DNA of 49,554 nt, taken from the NCBI GenBank assembly GCA_934464705.1, contig CAKSKB010000021.1:1-49554 (forward strand). The letters are read 5' to 3'. A program made the position numbers and the translations under genes. The notes under the pieces are model-generated. The model had not been told where the DNA came from and searched no databases. It saw only the letters and a list, made by a program, of their open reading frames with translations. This stretch comes from an uncultured Clostridia bacterium (GTDB lineage Bacteria > Bacillota > Clostridia > HGM11514). Of the stretch, positions 1-8,180 are shown in pieces (position 1 is the stretch's first letter; the number at the start of each line of letters is the position of its first letter).

Positions 1-21
1 CAAAACGCAAAAAGCATAAGC

Positions 22-147
22 CTAAAGGACATCACCGCAAATCTTCGGGAAAACATCACAGAAAACCACCACCGTATAAGCATAGGCTTGAGAAACTCCA
101 AGCTCTTTGGCTACCTCGTCAGCTCGCATAAATAATTTGTTGTCCAT
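22..147 (-). pseudogene. truncated excisionase-like HTH protein
   Basis: A 41-codon frame starts at ATG 147 with a good ribosome site (AGGAGG-like) just upstream. Its first 27 residues (MDNKLFMRADEVAKELGVSQ, then AYAYTVV) match the N-terminus of the small MerR/excisionase-type winged-helix proteins of integrative elements, and resemble the intact 64-residue protein encoded at 11091-11285. After about residue 27 the similarity stops and the frame runs into unrelated sequence with a stop at 22-24. The likely reading is an excisionase gene cut off by recombination at about position 67. On the plus strand, positions 1-67 are open and could be the tail of another gene outside the window, which I do not recognise. 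Confidence 0.55.
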
Positions 148-171
148 AAGAAAACCTCCTTCGTTTTATAC

Positions 172-228
172 CAAACTATACTCAAAAGTTTAGTTTGTAT
201 TTGATATTATACTAAACTTTTGAGTATA
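172..228. promoter_or_regulatory. nested inverted-repeat operator
   Basis: An 18-bp perfect inverted repeat (177-194 with 211-228, arms TATACTCAAAAGTTTAGT) is separated by 16 bp. A second, shorter repeat (CAAACTA at 172-178, TAGTTTG at 191-197) overlaps its left arm. It lies between the divergent excisionase fragment and the HTH repressor gene, so it is probably the repressor's operator. Confidence 0.6.
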
Positions 229-276
229 AGTCAATAGTTTTTTTGAAAAAAATTTTATTTTTATATTTTATCCGTT

Positions 277-305
277 TTGACTTGATTTTCTTCGTATTAT
301 ATGAT
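277..305 (+). promoter_or_regulatory. sigma-A promoter of the repressor gene
   Basis: TTGACT (277-282), a 17-bp spacer, and TATGAT (300-305). The start codon at 345 follows with the ribosome site GAGGTG at 332-337. Confidence 0.75.
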
Positions 306-344
306 ATACTAAATCAAGAAGTTTAATTTATGAGGTGCATTATT

Positions 345-845
345 ATGGCTATCGGTCAAAGAATAAAGTTTTTCCGCAATTTACGCAAACTAACGCAAAA
401 GGAGCTCGGGTTAAAACTCGGATTTCCCAAAAACGCCGCAGATGTGAGAGTTGCTCAATACGAATCGGAAACAAGAATACCCAAAGATGATTTAATTAAC
501 ACCTTTGCAAATCTGTTCGGTATTTCACCAAAGGCATTGAATGTTCCCGAAATAGACACATATATCGGTTTGATGCACACACTTTTTGCTCTTGAGGACA
601 TATACGGTTTCAAAATAAATAAAATTGACGGTCAGCTTTGTATTACGCTCGATAATCACAACAAATCCTTTTCAACCTTGTTTGAAAACCTTAATTCTTG
701 GCAAGCGGAATACGAAAAACTCTCTAACGGAGAAATAACGCAGAAAGAATACGATGAATGGCGGTATAAATATCCTCAAATCGAAGCAGAGCGTTTCAAA
801 AAAGATATTGACCGCATTCGTGCAGAAAAGAAAAAATCCGAATAA
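345..845 (+). CDS. XRE-family repressor of an integrative element
   Basis: A 166-residue DNA-binding protein. The N-terminal 65 or so residues are a Cro/CI-type helix-turn-helix (LTQKELGLKLG ... VRVAQYESETRIP). The C-terminal part (YIGLMHTLFALEDIYGFKI and a charged tail) has the same plan as the repressor encoded at 11488-12096, a type usually found next to integrases in mobile elements of Clostridia. A start 15 nt further up (330) is possible, but the ribosome site GAGGTG (332-337) sits 7 nt before ATG 345, which decides the start. No integrase follows here: the gene ends in a terminator, so it is an orphan, probably left from another element. It likely binds the inverted repeats upstream. 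Confidence 0.75.
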   Translation: MAIGQRIKFFRNLRKLTQKELGLKLGFPKNAADVRVAQYESETRIPKDDLINTFANLFGISPKALNVPEIDTYIGLMHTLFALEDIYGFKINKIDGQLCITLDNHNKSFSTLFENLNSWQAEYEKLSNGEITQKEYDEWRYKYPQIEAERFKKDIDRIRAEKKKSE

Positions 846-850
846 ACGCA

Positions 851-894
851 AAAATACCATCGAAAACTTCGTTGTTTCCGATGGTATTTTTTTA
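851..894 (+). terminator. rho-independent terminator
   Basis: A 12-bp stem (851-862 AAAATACCATCG with 879-890) followed by a T run, directly after the repressor stop codon. Confidence 0.8.
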
Positions 895-1001
895 ATAAAT
901 TATTATTCTCCGCAATAATCAAATAGTATCAAAACAGTATCATTACGGACACCAAAACCCCAAAAATCCTTATTTTATGCGGCTTTCAAACGTTTTGTTT
1001 A

Positions 1002-1016
1002 TTACTCCCACTCCAA
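1002..1016. other. candidate left attachment site (guaA-tail-like)
   Basis: On the minus strand this reads GAG TTG GAG TGG GAG TAA backwards from about 1019, coding E-L-E-W-E-stop. That matches the conserved guaA C-terminus (I-E-W-E-stop) whose codons lie at 13299-13313. Comparing the plus strand, TTACTCCCACTCCAA against CTATTCCCACTCAAT, the core TCCCACTC is shared. The copies are not identical, so this may be a diverged attL or the boundary of an older element. Confidence 0.45.
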
Positions 1017-1043
1017 CTCAGGTATTTAACAGGCAGTAATAAT

Positions 1044-1071
1044 ATGCACTTATAATACGCTTTTCGTGCAT
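1044..1071. promoter_or_regulatory. ATGCAC palindrome, possible repressor site
   Basis: ATGCAC (1044-1049) and GTGCAT (1066-1071) form an inverted repeat. The same ATGCAC word occurs three times upstream of the element's repressor gene (11362, 11373, 11433), which suggests one protein binds both element ends. Confidence 0.35.
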
Positions 1072-1115
1072 TTATTCCATGTATTTTAACACTTACAGTT
1101 ATTTGATTAAAATTT

Positions 1116-1134
1116 TGTAGCCAAATTGTAGCCA
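1116..1134. repeat. integrase arm-type direct repeat, left copy
   Basis: TGTAGCCAAATTGTAGCCA, itself a tandem of TTGTAGCCA words. It matches 18 of 19 bases of the copy at 13212-13230 over the integrase stop codon. Both lie about 70-100 bp inside the two candidate attachment cores, in the same orientation, as arm-type sites of Tn916-class recombinases do. Confidence 0.5.
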
Positions 1135-1577
1135 CCGGCACTGCACCAAAATTCACCTCATACAATTATTCAAAATGGATAGTTACCGGTGGCTTACAGG
1201 TTGGTGCGTAAACATATTAAGATTGTTTTATTGTATCTACAAAAGTCATATATAATTAAACTTAGTTGTAAGTATTATCATAGAAAACCGAATACTGCAA
1301 AAGTATAGCATGTTTGCCCCTGTGCAGCTTTTTGAGCCGCAACATAACTGCAAATTGTCCGCTCATTACCACATTGTACTATGGCAAGATATTCGGATTG
1401 CTTAATTCTATTATATTTGCTATCTCTAATCCTCCTTATCAAAAATTGCTATGTATGCACTAAAGTCTGTCAAATTCGGCATTTTAACCAATTTTACTTT
1501 CAAAATATTTTCAATGTTTCTCTGGGGCTTCTTTTCGAAAAATTATATCATTCATAACAGTAAAGTAATACCGCGAA
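1135..1577. other. gene-poor stretch downstream of hamB
   Basis: No convincing intact gene. GCCACCGG (1131-1138) and CCGGTGGC (1186-1193) form an inverted repeat, and GCACCAA (1143-1149) pairs with TTGGTGC (1201-1207) in crossed order. On the minus strand, 1436-1278 holds what may be a decayed short gene: an open frame after AGGAGG-like bases (ending N-P-N-I-L-P-stop) and a second frame beginning nearby (E-Y-L-A-I-V-Q-C-G-N-E-R) that ends at 1278. I do not recognise the product. Confidence 0.3.
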
Positions 1578-4142
1578 TCATTGCAAACTCAGAACCTTAT
1601 CAACTTCTTGCAGAATTGTGGGTGAGATTCCCATCGAGTGAATGTCATTTTTGTTGAACCAATTCATGCATTTAGCTTTATCATAATCATCTGATACCAT
1701 TAAGTCTGATAATTCAAGAGCAGCTGTACGAGTAAAGCCCATTGACATCAAAGAAATCTGTGTCACTTTGGATGCACCAAATTCCAACCACAAACCAATT
1801 TCTGGAATTTGTGTTACTGCTTCAACATTATCAGTAGATACAAGATAATACTTGAGTACATCCAAGTAGCAAGTAGTATATTTTAAAAATCTAAATCGTG
1901 CAAATTCTTCAATTTCCCGCATAGTGTCGCGAATGATGGTTGCTAATGTTTTACGTGGATTGTGTTTTTGATTCCATTTAATATTGTCACTAATAATACG
2001 TGCCAATCCATACCCCCGCATCCACTCTGTAATCAAAATTGAACGTGACATATTTAGCTTATATGAATCACCAGTGATATACTTGGAAATTCGCCCTATA
2101 ATGTGCATATATTTATCCTGTGCATCATCATTCTCTGGATAGGGTGGAATTAATTCCTCTGCACTTTTGTTTGAATTTCTAAAATAATCAAGTAGTTTTT
2201 GCTGCGCCAGTGGATTTACACCTTGATTTTTTGACAATAAGGAAGCTGGAATTTCTACATTCAACAACGCGCTTTGAAAAGCATTATCCATTGATTGACA
2301 GAATTCTTCTCCATACAACCTTGTGAGCGGCGATTTAGAAATTGCCTCATATTGAAAAAATGCACTCAAAAAATATGTATACGCATAATCAAGCTGTGCA
2401 TCTTTATTTACTGTTTCATTTTTTGCACCAATATAGTTTATGAGTTCCTGCGATTTAGTTTCCACCACCGACTCTACAGTCCCCTTGATTAGATATTTTT
2501 TCCGTTCAAACGGAGTTCCGTTTTTCCACACGGATTCATCAGTTGCGTCCAAACATATTATATTACCTTGAAATTCTTTACCTTGTCTGCCAGCTCTTCC
2601 TGCCAAATTCCAAAAGTCCATCTCACTCATAGGATTGTTTTTACCTTTTTGAGGACCCCGAATGTATATAGATTTTGCTGGAAGATTAACCCCTTCTATA
2701 AGCGTTGAAGTGCATACCAGAAAGGATATATCACCATTTTTGAATAAGGCTTCAATTTCGTTTCTTATACTCAAAGGCATATTCCCATAATGAAAAGCCA
2801 CTCCTGCTTTTAAGACTTCAACCAGCGCATAATTGGGGTGTATTGTTTTCTTTACAAATTTAATTAACTCTTTAACTCGCAAAGACACTTCTAAATTAGG
2901 CGTTTTATCCAATATTAAGCTCATTAATTGAATAGCTGTTTTCTCAGCTTCAGCAGCACCATTACAATATATTAGATTTCCTTTTTGGGAACCAGAGATT
3001 GCAAATACCAATACTGGCAATCTCATTGATTTTTTTGTAATTCTATCTGTATTTATAAATCCTAAATTAATTCGCTTTCCCTTTGACAATAAATCCATCT
3101 GCCATTTTTCCGTTCCTGCTCCATCTTTACAAACCCAAATGAGATTTTGATTAACAGTAGCTATTTCTGAAATCACTTGTTTACTATTGGGAGATATTTC
3201 ATCCGAATAATTAATTATTTTTAAAAGCGATGATGGATTTTCTGACATCGGACTTGCAAATATAAAACGTGTCACATCATTGACAGCTACTTGTTGCAAT
3301 ACCTGTTGAAGCAAAATTCCTCTTGACCCATCGCCAATTTTTTGAGCCTCATCAACAATGATAAAATCAAATGTTATATTGGTAGACTCGCTTATAATCC
3401 ATTGCAGTCGCTCTTGTGTAAAAATCATTACACAAGCATTAGCATTCCAAGTATCAGGTTTTACTGGTATACTGCTTACATCGGCCACCAGGTTGCATTT
3501 CTTTATTATCTCTCTAATGTCCAATTCAACTTGTTGAATTAATGCACGTGTAGGAACAATATACGCTATTTTTACAAGAGAATTATTAGAAATAAACTCT
3601 TTTATCATTTGTAATAATATAAACGACTTGCCTGCTGATGTTGGAGCAGAAATAGAAAGTAACCTTGTATTGTCAAAAGAATCATATACTTCTTTTTGAA
3701 AATCATTAAGGAATATAAAATTGTCACCGTCGCTAATTGTATTGGAAAATTGTTTGCGTTTCACATCTAATGCACACTGTATTGGGAGATTTGACAAGTA
3801 GTCGTCGGAAATATACTCTCTCTGCTTTGCCAATGAAATTGCTGGAGAGTTGGTTAACACATCTAAAATTGCAGCACACGCATTATGGTATTCAATTTCG
3901 AGATTTTTTTGTGTTATACAAGTCTGGCAAATCCGATATGCCATATCCAAAGTTTTTCCATCCTTAGATCGAGCAAATAGACTTGCGCAAGTTATTAAAT
4001 AATTCCAATCAATTGGCTTTTCCTCGTGTTCATAATTCAAAGTTGGAAACTGTGTTCTAACAGAATGAAGAAGCAAGTCATTATAGCGTTCTATAAAATA
4101 GTCTGTAGAGGTTAATCTATTAATCAAGCTATTTAATGACAT
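1578..4142 (-). CDS. hamB: Hachiman defence helicase HamB
   Basis: An 854-residue superfamily 2 helicase, the second subunit of the Hachiman anti-phage system. Visible motifs: Walker A SAPTSAGKS (about 165-173), motif Ia VPTRA, a DEAQ box (IIVDEAQKIGDG, about 261-272), SASPMS-like motif III (ASPMSEN), motif V TSTLIEGVNLPA (about 478-489) and motif VI AGRAGRQG (about 514-521). The C-terminal 300 residues are helical and unassigned. It starts at the base after the hamA stop codon, so the two are translated together. In known Hachiman systems HamB scans DNA and releases HamA nuclease on damaged or abnormal DNA. The gene is AT-rich compared with the chromosome to the right, as expected for cargo of a mobile element. 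Confidence 0.88.
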   Translation of the reverse strand: MSLNSLINRLTSTDYFIERYNDLLLHSVRTQFPTLNYEHEEKPIDWNYLITCASLFARSKDGKTLDMAYRICQTCITQKNLEIEYHNACAAILDVLTNSPAISLAKQREYISDDYLSNLPIQCALDVKRKQFSNTISDGDNFIFLNDFQKEVYDSFDNTRLLSISAPTSAGKSFILLQMIKEFISNNSLVKIAYIVPTRALIQQVELDIREIIKKCNLVADVSSIPVKPDTWNANACVMIFTQERLQWIISESTNITFDFIIVDEAQKIGDGSRGILLQQVLQQVAVNDVTRFIFASPMSENPSSLLKIINYSDEISPNSKQVISEIATVNQNLIWVCKDGAGTEKWQMDLLSKGKRINLGFINTDRITKKSMRLPVLVFAISGSQKGNLIYCNGAAEAEKTAIQLMSLILDKTPNLEVSLRVKELIKFVKKTIHPNYALVEVLKAGVAFHYGNMPLSIRNEIEALFKNGDISFLVCTSTLIEGVNLPAKSIYIRGPQKGKNNPMSEMDFWNLAGRAGRQGKEFQGNIICLDATDESVWKNGTPFERKKYLIKGTVESVVETKSQELINYIGAKNETVNKDAQLDYAYTYFLSAFFQYEAISKSPLTRLYGEEFCQSMDNAFQSALLNVEIPASLLSKNQGVNPLAQQKLLDYFRNSNKSAEELIPPYPENDDAQDKYMHIIGRISKYITGDSYKLNMSRSILITEWMRGYGLARIISDNIKWNQKHNPRKTLATIIRDTMREIEEFARFRFLKYTTCYLDVLKYYLVSTDNVEAVTQIPEIGLWLEFGASKVTQISLMSMGFTRTAALELSDLMVSDDYDKAKCMNWFNKNDIHSMGISPTILQEVDKVLSLQ

Positions 4143-5078
4143 TTAAATTACCTCCAAAAATTTTTTTCTAAATTCCTCAACATCCGAAAATGGAATAAGG
4201 AATATATCAAGTCGGAAATCATCCAATGGCGTCCTATATTTCAATCTGCTTGAGATTTTCGATTTAAATTCCGATATTCTATTTTTTATCTTGTAATGAA
4301 TTGTCGCTTCAACACCAGACAAGTCTTTTGGGTAGGCATCCTCGTCATATCCAATAAGGCATACCCCTCTATATTCTAATTTTAAATAGTTTGGGTCATC
4401 TGGATTTAAATAAGAAAAAATGGCATTTTCTAAATCATCATTGTTAAAGTCAATATTATCACGAAATAGTGTTAAATCACGTTCTCGTTGAGAACCTGTT
4501 GCCCCTTCTTCAATAAGTAATGGTTTAATGCTGTCAAAGCACTTTGATAAAGCTTCATCTACATTCGAATACAGTTTTGATTCTCCCCAATATAAACAGA
4601 ACTTTTTGGTTTCCTCATCGTATTTGCCATACAATCCGTCAGCTCCATGATAATGAACTTGTGAGTTTGTCTTTAAAGGCATCTTGCATAAAACTTGCGG
4701 TATTTTCAAAACACTTTGTGTCATGATGGAGAGCAGTAGTTCTCCACCTTCGCCTGTATTTTGCAAGTTAGTAAATAGTCCTTCTGCTTTCTTATATAAC
4801 TTCATAGTATACAGAGTGGTGTTATGTTCTTCATCGAGTTTTTTAGCACGTGCTATCTCTTCCGTTGGAATGCAGTAATCGACGATACAGCAAGATATAT
4901 AGGATGCGAGGTCGCTAATTCGAGGTCTATTATTTCCATCCAGCCTAAGCATATAAATATACATTTCTGCCTTTGTTGAATCGATATACTCATTTTTACA
5001 GACTTCAAGAAGGTATGCCTCCAACCCCCTAGCATTTCCTCTAATTAAATTATCAAGTGCTTCTCGAATGTAATTCAT
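4143..5078 (-). CDS. hamA: Hachiman defence nuclease HamA (DUF1837)
   Basis: A 311-residue protein of the HamA/DUF1837 family, the nuclease subunit of Hachiman. The active-site region can be read directly: NTGEGGELLL (about 107-116), HYHGADGLYG (about 142-151, D147) and LYWGESKLY (about 162-170, E166 and K168), giving the E ... D ... ExK pattern of a PD-(D/E)xK fold. The ATG at 5078 has GGTGAGG 2 nt before it; hamB follows with no gap. The family's usual length is about 300 residues, so the gene is intact. Known HamAB complexes keep the nuclease inactive until HamB engages DNA, after which DNA is degraded without sequence preference. Its position behind a restriction system puts two DNA-directed defences side by side. 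Confidence 0.88.
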   Translation of the reverse strand: MNYIREALDNLIRGNARGLEAYLLEVCKNEYIDSTKAEMYIYMLRLDGNNRPRISDLASYISCCIVDYCIPTEEIARAKKLDEEHNTTLYTMKLYKKAEGLFTNLQNTGEGGELLLSIMTQSVLKIPQVLCKMPLKTNSQVHYHGADGLYGKYDEETKKFCLYWGESKLYSNVDEALSKCFDSIKPLLIEEGATGSQRERDLTLFRDNIDFNNDDLENAIFSYLNPDDPNYLKLEYRGVCLIGYDEDAYPKDLSGVEATIHYKIKNRISEFKSKISSRLKYRTPLDDFRLDIFLIPFSDVEEFRKKFLEVI

Positions 5079-5126
5079 ATCCTCACCTTAACTCTATTCT
5101 TTCTCTGCCAAATGCTTATTCCAGAA

Positions 5127-5237
5127 CTATTCCTCATTCACAATTGCGTCAAACGCAGGTTCAAAAAAGCATAACCATTCACAATCACAAACTAAAAACT
5201 CCAAAGTATCATCTTTAAATGCTTTAAACCTTTTCAC
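5127..5237 (-). CDS. unrecognised small ORF between the defence modules
   Basis: A possible 36-residue protein (GTG start; it begins MKRFKAFKDDTLEFLV and is rich in Phe, Asp and Glu) lying in the 192-bp gap between the restriction gene and hamA, on their strand. The frame just upstream, after GGAGG at about 5265, reads V-E-S-I-K-M-C-E-K-V then stops, and could be the start of the same protein with a one-base shift. I do not recognise it. It may be a decayed gene. The gap is otherwise empty apart from a weak promoter-like TTGACG for hamA. Confidence 0.25.
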   Translation of the reverse strand: MKRFKAFKDDTLEFLVCDCEWLCFFEPAFDAIVNEE

Positions 5238-5270
5238 ACATCTTTATTGATTCCACAAAAGCAACCTCCA

Positions 5271-7244
5271 TCACACATATTCTCTTACTGCTTTCTCATA
5301 CCACTCGTGCGGTTTCAGCTCCGAATTGTATGCTTTATCAAATATTTTGTACAAGTCCTTATATTTGATATTCTTCGACACAATGCTTTTCAACTCGCTT
5401 GTTTGCAACGGTATAATTTTCATTCCTTCAACACATTTTTCATAATCATTCGGATCGTAATATGGCATATTCTTTCTGCCCCTAAAATCCGCAATTACAT
5501 TGATATTCAAATAATTTGTTGCAAACACACAGTATGAGTTCATACTTCTGGTTCTTATTAAATGTTGTCCCAAATGCCTTGACACCGGTTCCATTTCCAT
5601 TCGGCGTTGATTTGTCCCGTCAGCAAGAGTTGCTTCAAGCAACAATGTATGTTTGGGATAATATTCCGTTCCGGCATACTCATATACAATATCCGCTTCA
5701 CCGCCTGCTGCGTGCGTTTTAGGTAATAGGTCAGCATCAAGCGATAATTTCATATAATCAAGAATTTTGCCTTTTCTTTCGCTAGCTTTATACCATAATA
5801 TACCGAGTACATATTCAAAAATGGTAGGTATATCGGCATTATCCGTAACCATACTGTTTATTTCGGAATCGGCTCTTGTTTCAAATAAATTAAGCAATGT
5901 TATAAGTTTATCATCAGTAAATTTGCTGTCAATAAGGTGTTGCAATCTGCGATAACGATTTTCGTCCAAAATTGTATATGCTTCGGATATATTCGTAATA
6001 TTTGCTCCCAACTCCTTGTTGATACCGTCAATAACAACATTTTCTTTTATAACAAGACTGCTGTCTATTTCCTCGAGTGCACAATCATCATATAAGTTTT
6101 CAGAAGCTATAAATGCAATTTCATAAAGATTGTCCATTGCAGAATTAAAAAATTGCTTTGGAACTATATCAACCTTTACCATATCGTCATCAAACAAAAT
6201 AATATCCGTTGTTTTTATGTAGCGTCTGTTTAAATCCAAATAGTCCGATAATGTCGCTTTTGCTTTCAATAGGTGCATTATCTCATAAAATACTTTTTTA
6301 AATTCATTTTCGCTTTTTACTGAATCAAACGCTGTTGCCTTTAAATGCTGTCGAGGACTGTTTGCTATTGCTTTTTCTGCCGATGTATTAAATAAATATC
6401 CTCGCCACAATATTCCTATATTTACTTTTTTCGTTGCTTTGAATACATCTGTTAAAGCATTGATATTCTTTTTTACAAACACCTCATACAATTTATTATA
6501 CAAATCAAAATATGGCTTGTCGTAACTTCGGCTTTTTCTGTTCATTCCAACAGTACAAATCGTATTTACATCAACTTTATTTTTTATCAGAAAATCAAGC
6601 CCGATTTTATAATTATCCATAGACATCAGCCTATCTATAATTATACTGTCGATTGTTAAATTTGTATTATTACGCAAATTCAATATCTGTTCAACAATAA
6701 ATTTGGTACTTTCCTCATCTATGCATAACGGCAACAAATATGTAAATTCGTCATAAGAAAGATAATCCACTTTTGAAAGAACATATAACAATACAACAAA
6801 CGGACGAACGCACTTGCCATTTACATCATTATAAGTTTTTAACAACTGCTTTAAGTATATATAACTGTCTTTGGAAATCTGCAACATATTATCCGTTGAA
6901 AAATCATTGGTTTTGCTTATTTCAAGCAAAGTACGACCTGCTGCAGTGATTTTTCTGTCGGGGCTTATCAAACCAATATCAACCAAACCGGATGTTTTTT
7001 CTCTCGCATCTTTGGGCTTATTATTTGCATCACCCGAAACAAATCCCTTTTCTTTCATAAAGTCATAATACTGTTCTTGTAAAAAGCTGTTTCCTGCCCA
7101 TACTTCAAAATTTTCATTATGTATGTTCCAAAAATCATTTAATAAATCTAACTGTTTTTCAATCGTTTTATTAAAATTCTTTGTTCTGAAACTCGTTGTA
7201 CCCAATCCCCAGCAAAAACTTTTATACGGTATATTTACAGGCAT
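5271..7244 (-). CDS. AlwI/N.BstNBI-family type IIS restriction endonuclease
   Basis: A 657-residue restriction enzyme of the AlwI-PleI-MlyI-N.BstNBI family, which recognises a 5-bp asymmetric site (GGATC or GAGTC in characterised members) and cuts to one side. The diagnostic C-terminal catalytic region is present: THAAGGEADIVYEY (about 510-523), LLLEATLADGTNQ (about 534-546) and MEMEPVSRH (about 549-557). This closely follows the family's THAAG..PD ... GE(V/A)T ... ME.EPV.RH signature, with Asp518 and Glu537 the likely metal ligands. Start ATG 7244 is preceded at 7 nt by GAGGAG; the longer TTG start at 7259 overlaps the methylase stop. It is last in an operon C - M - M - R, so methylases are made first. 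The exact recognition site cannot be read from sequence. Confidence 0.87.
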   Translation of the reverse strand: MPVNIPYKSFCWGLGTTSFRTKNFNKTIEKQLDLLNDFWNIHNENFEVWAGNSFLQEQYYDFMKEKGFVSGDANNKPKDAREKTSGLVDIGLISPDRKITAAGRTLLEISKTNDFSTDNMLQISKDSYIYLKQLLKTYNDVNGKCVRPFVVLLYVLSKVDYLSYDEFTYLLPLCIDEESTKFIVEQILNLRNNTNLTIDSIIIDRLMSMDNYKIGLDFLIKNKVDVNTICTVGMNRKSRSYDKPYFDLYNKLYEVFVKKNINALTDVFKATKKVNIGILWRGYLFNTSAEKAIANSPRQHLKATAFDSVKSENEFKKVFYEIMHLLKAKATLSDYLDLNRRYIKTTDIILFDDDMVKVDIVPKQFFNSAMDNLYEIAFIASENLYDDCALEEIDSSLVIKENVVIDGINKELGANITNISEAYTILDENRYRRLQHLIDSKFTDDKLITLLNLFETRADSEINSMVTDNADIPTIFEYVLGILWYKASERKGKILDYMKLSLDADLLPKTHAAGGEADIVYEYAGTEYYPKHTLLLEATLADGTNQRRMEMEPVSRHLGQHLIRTRSMNSYCVFATNYLNINVIADFRGRKNMPYYDPNDYEKCVEGMKIIPLQTSELKSIVSKNIKYKDLYKIFDKAYNSELKPHEWYEKAVREYV

Positions 7245-7255
7245 AATTTTTCTCC

Positions 7256-8167
7256 TCAATAGTTAATTATCAAAACTTCCTCACTTGCAGAAGTCTTATC
7301 CTTTGTCTGATAATTTGAATTTGAATAACGGTAATTCAAATTTATGGTTTTATATCTATCCTTATTTTTTTCAAGCCATTCAATCAATATATTATTTTCT
7401 TTTCCCTTGCTTCTCAAAACATTTGATAATGCAAACCTTATATTTCGATTATGTAAGGAATCCAAAAAATTCAGTAAATCTTTTTCGTCATCTTTCGACC
7501 AGCCGCCTTGTTCGTTATAGGTTGCACAAGTGATTAAATACGGAGGGTCAATATAAACAAAATCATTTTCTGTTAATGTTTCTATGTTAAACTCTCGAAA
7601 ATCGATACAAGTAAATTTGCAATCCTGTTCGTCAATTCTATCTATAAAATTTTCAAGTTTTTCTTCCATTTTTTTGTTGAAATCTCTTTTACCTACCGGC
7701 AAATTAAACTCGCCCTTTGCATTAAAGCGGATTTGATTATTAAAGGCATAAACAATCATAACATATAGCAACACATAATAGTAATGACTTTCGTTTGTGT
7801 TGTGATTAAAATCCTCTCTTAACCTTAAAAACTTCTCTCGGTTATAATCGCCCAAACCTTTTCCGCTTTCACAGCCATAATAATTATACCCATATTTGCT
7901 GACAAGCGACAGATTATACTTATCTATAATTTCATATATCAATTCCTTGATCACATCCTTGCCTAAAATTTTAAAAGTTTGATATATATATAACAAATTA
8001 CGATCAATATCATTGTAAATCACTCTGTTTGCGTCAACATTTATACCCACATTGCAACCACCGCAAAACAAATCAACAAAAGTATTTATTTCTTTTGGGA
8101 AGATAGGTAATATTTGAGGTAATAGCTTAAATTTGCCTCCTGTATAATTTAACGGTGATTGTATCAT
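7256..8167 (-). CDS. D12-class adenine-N6 DNA methyltransferase (first)
   Basis: A 303-residue Dam-like (D12 class, alpha-type) methylase. Motifs: N-terminal NYTGGKFKLL (about 7-16), the AdoMet motif DLFCGG (32-37), and catalytic motif IV DPPY (207-210). It is one of two adjacent methylases; a type IIS enzyme with an asymmetric target needs one adenine methylation per strand, often with two different enzymes, so the pair fits the neighbouring AlwI-type nuclease. AAGGAG lies 9-10 nt before ATG 8167, and the stop overlaps the sequence just ahead of the nuclease ribosome site, so expression of the two is linked. Which strand each enzyme modifies is unknown. Confidence 0.88.
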   Translation of the reverse strand: MIQSPLNYTGGKFKLLPQILPIFPKEINTFVDLFCGGCNVGINVDANRVIYNDIDRNLLYIYQTFKILGKDVIKELIYEIIDKYNLSLVSKYGYNYYGCESGKGLGDYNREKFLRLREDFNHNTNESHYYYVLLYVMIVYAFNNQIRFNAKGEFNLPVGKRDFNKKMEEKLENFIDRIDEQDCKFTCIDFREFNIETLTENDFVYIDPPYLITCATYNEQGGWSKDDEKDLLNFLDSLHNRNIRFALSNVLRSKGKENNILIEWLEKNKDRYKTINLNYRYSNSNYQTKDKTSASEEVLIINY

Positions 8168-8180
8168 TTTTTCTTGCTCC

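Noticed and set aside
1116..1134. Tail of a second integrase gene (V-A-K-L-stop)
   Set aside because: A stop codon lies a few codons upstream in that frame, and the order relative to the guaA-like core is reversed compared with the right end. An arm-type binding repeat fits better.
1451..1657. 68-codon plus-strand frame near the hamB 3' end
   Set aside because: No ribosome site, overlaps hamB, no recognisable motif.
5516..5740. Short frames opposite the restriction gene
   Set aside because: They lie within the conserved catalytic region of the nuclease and have no start signals.
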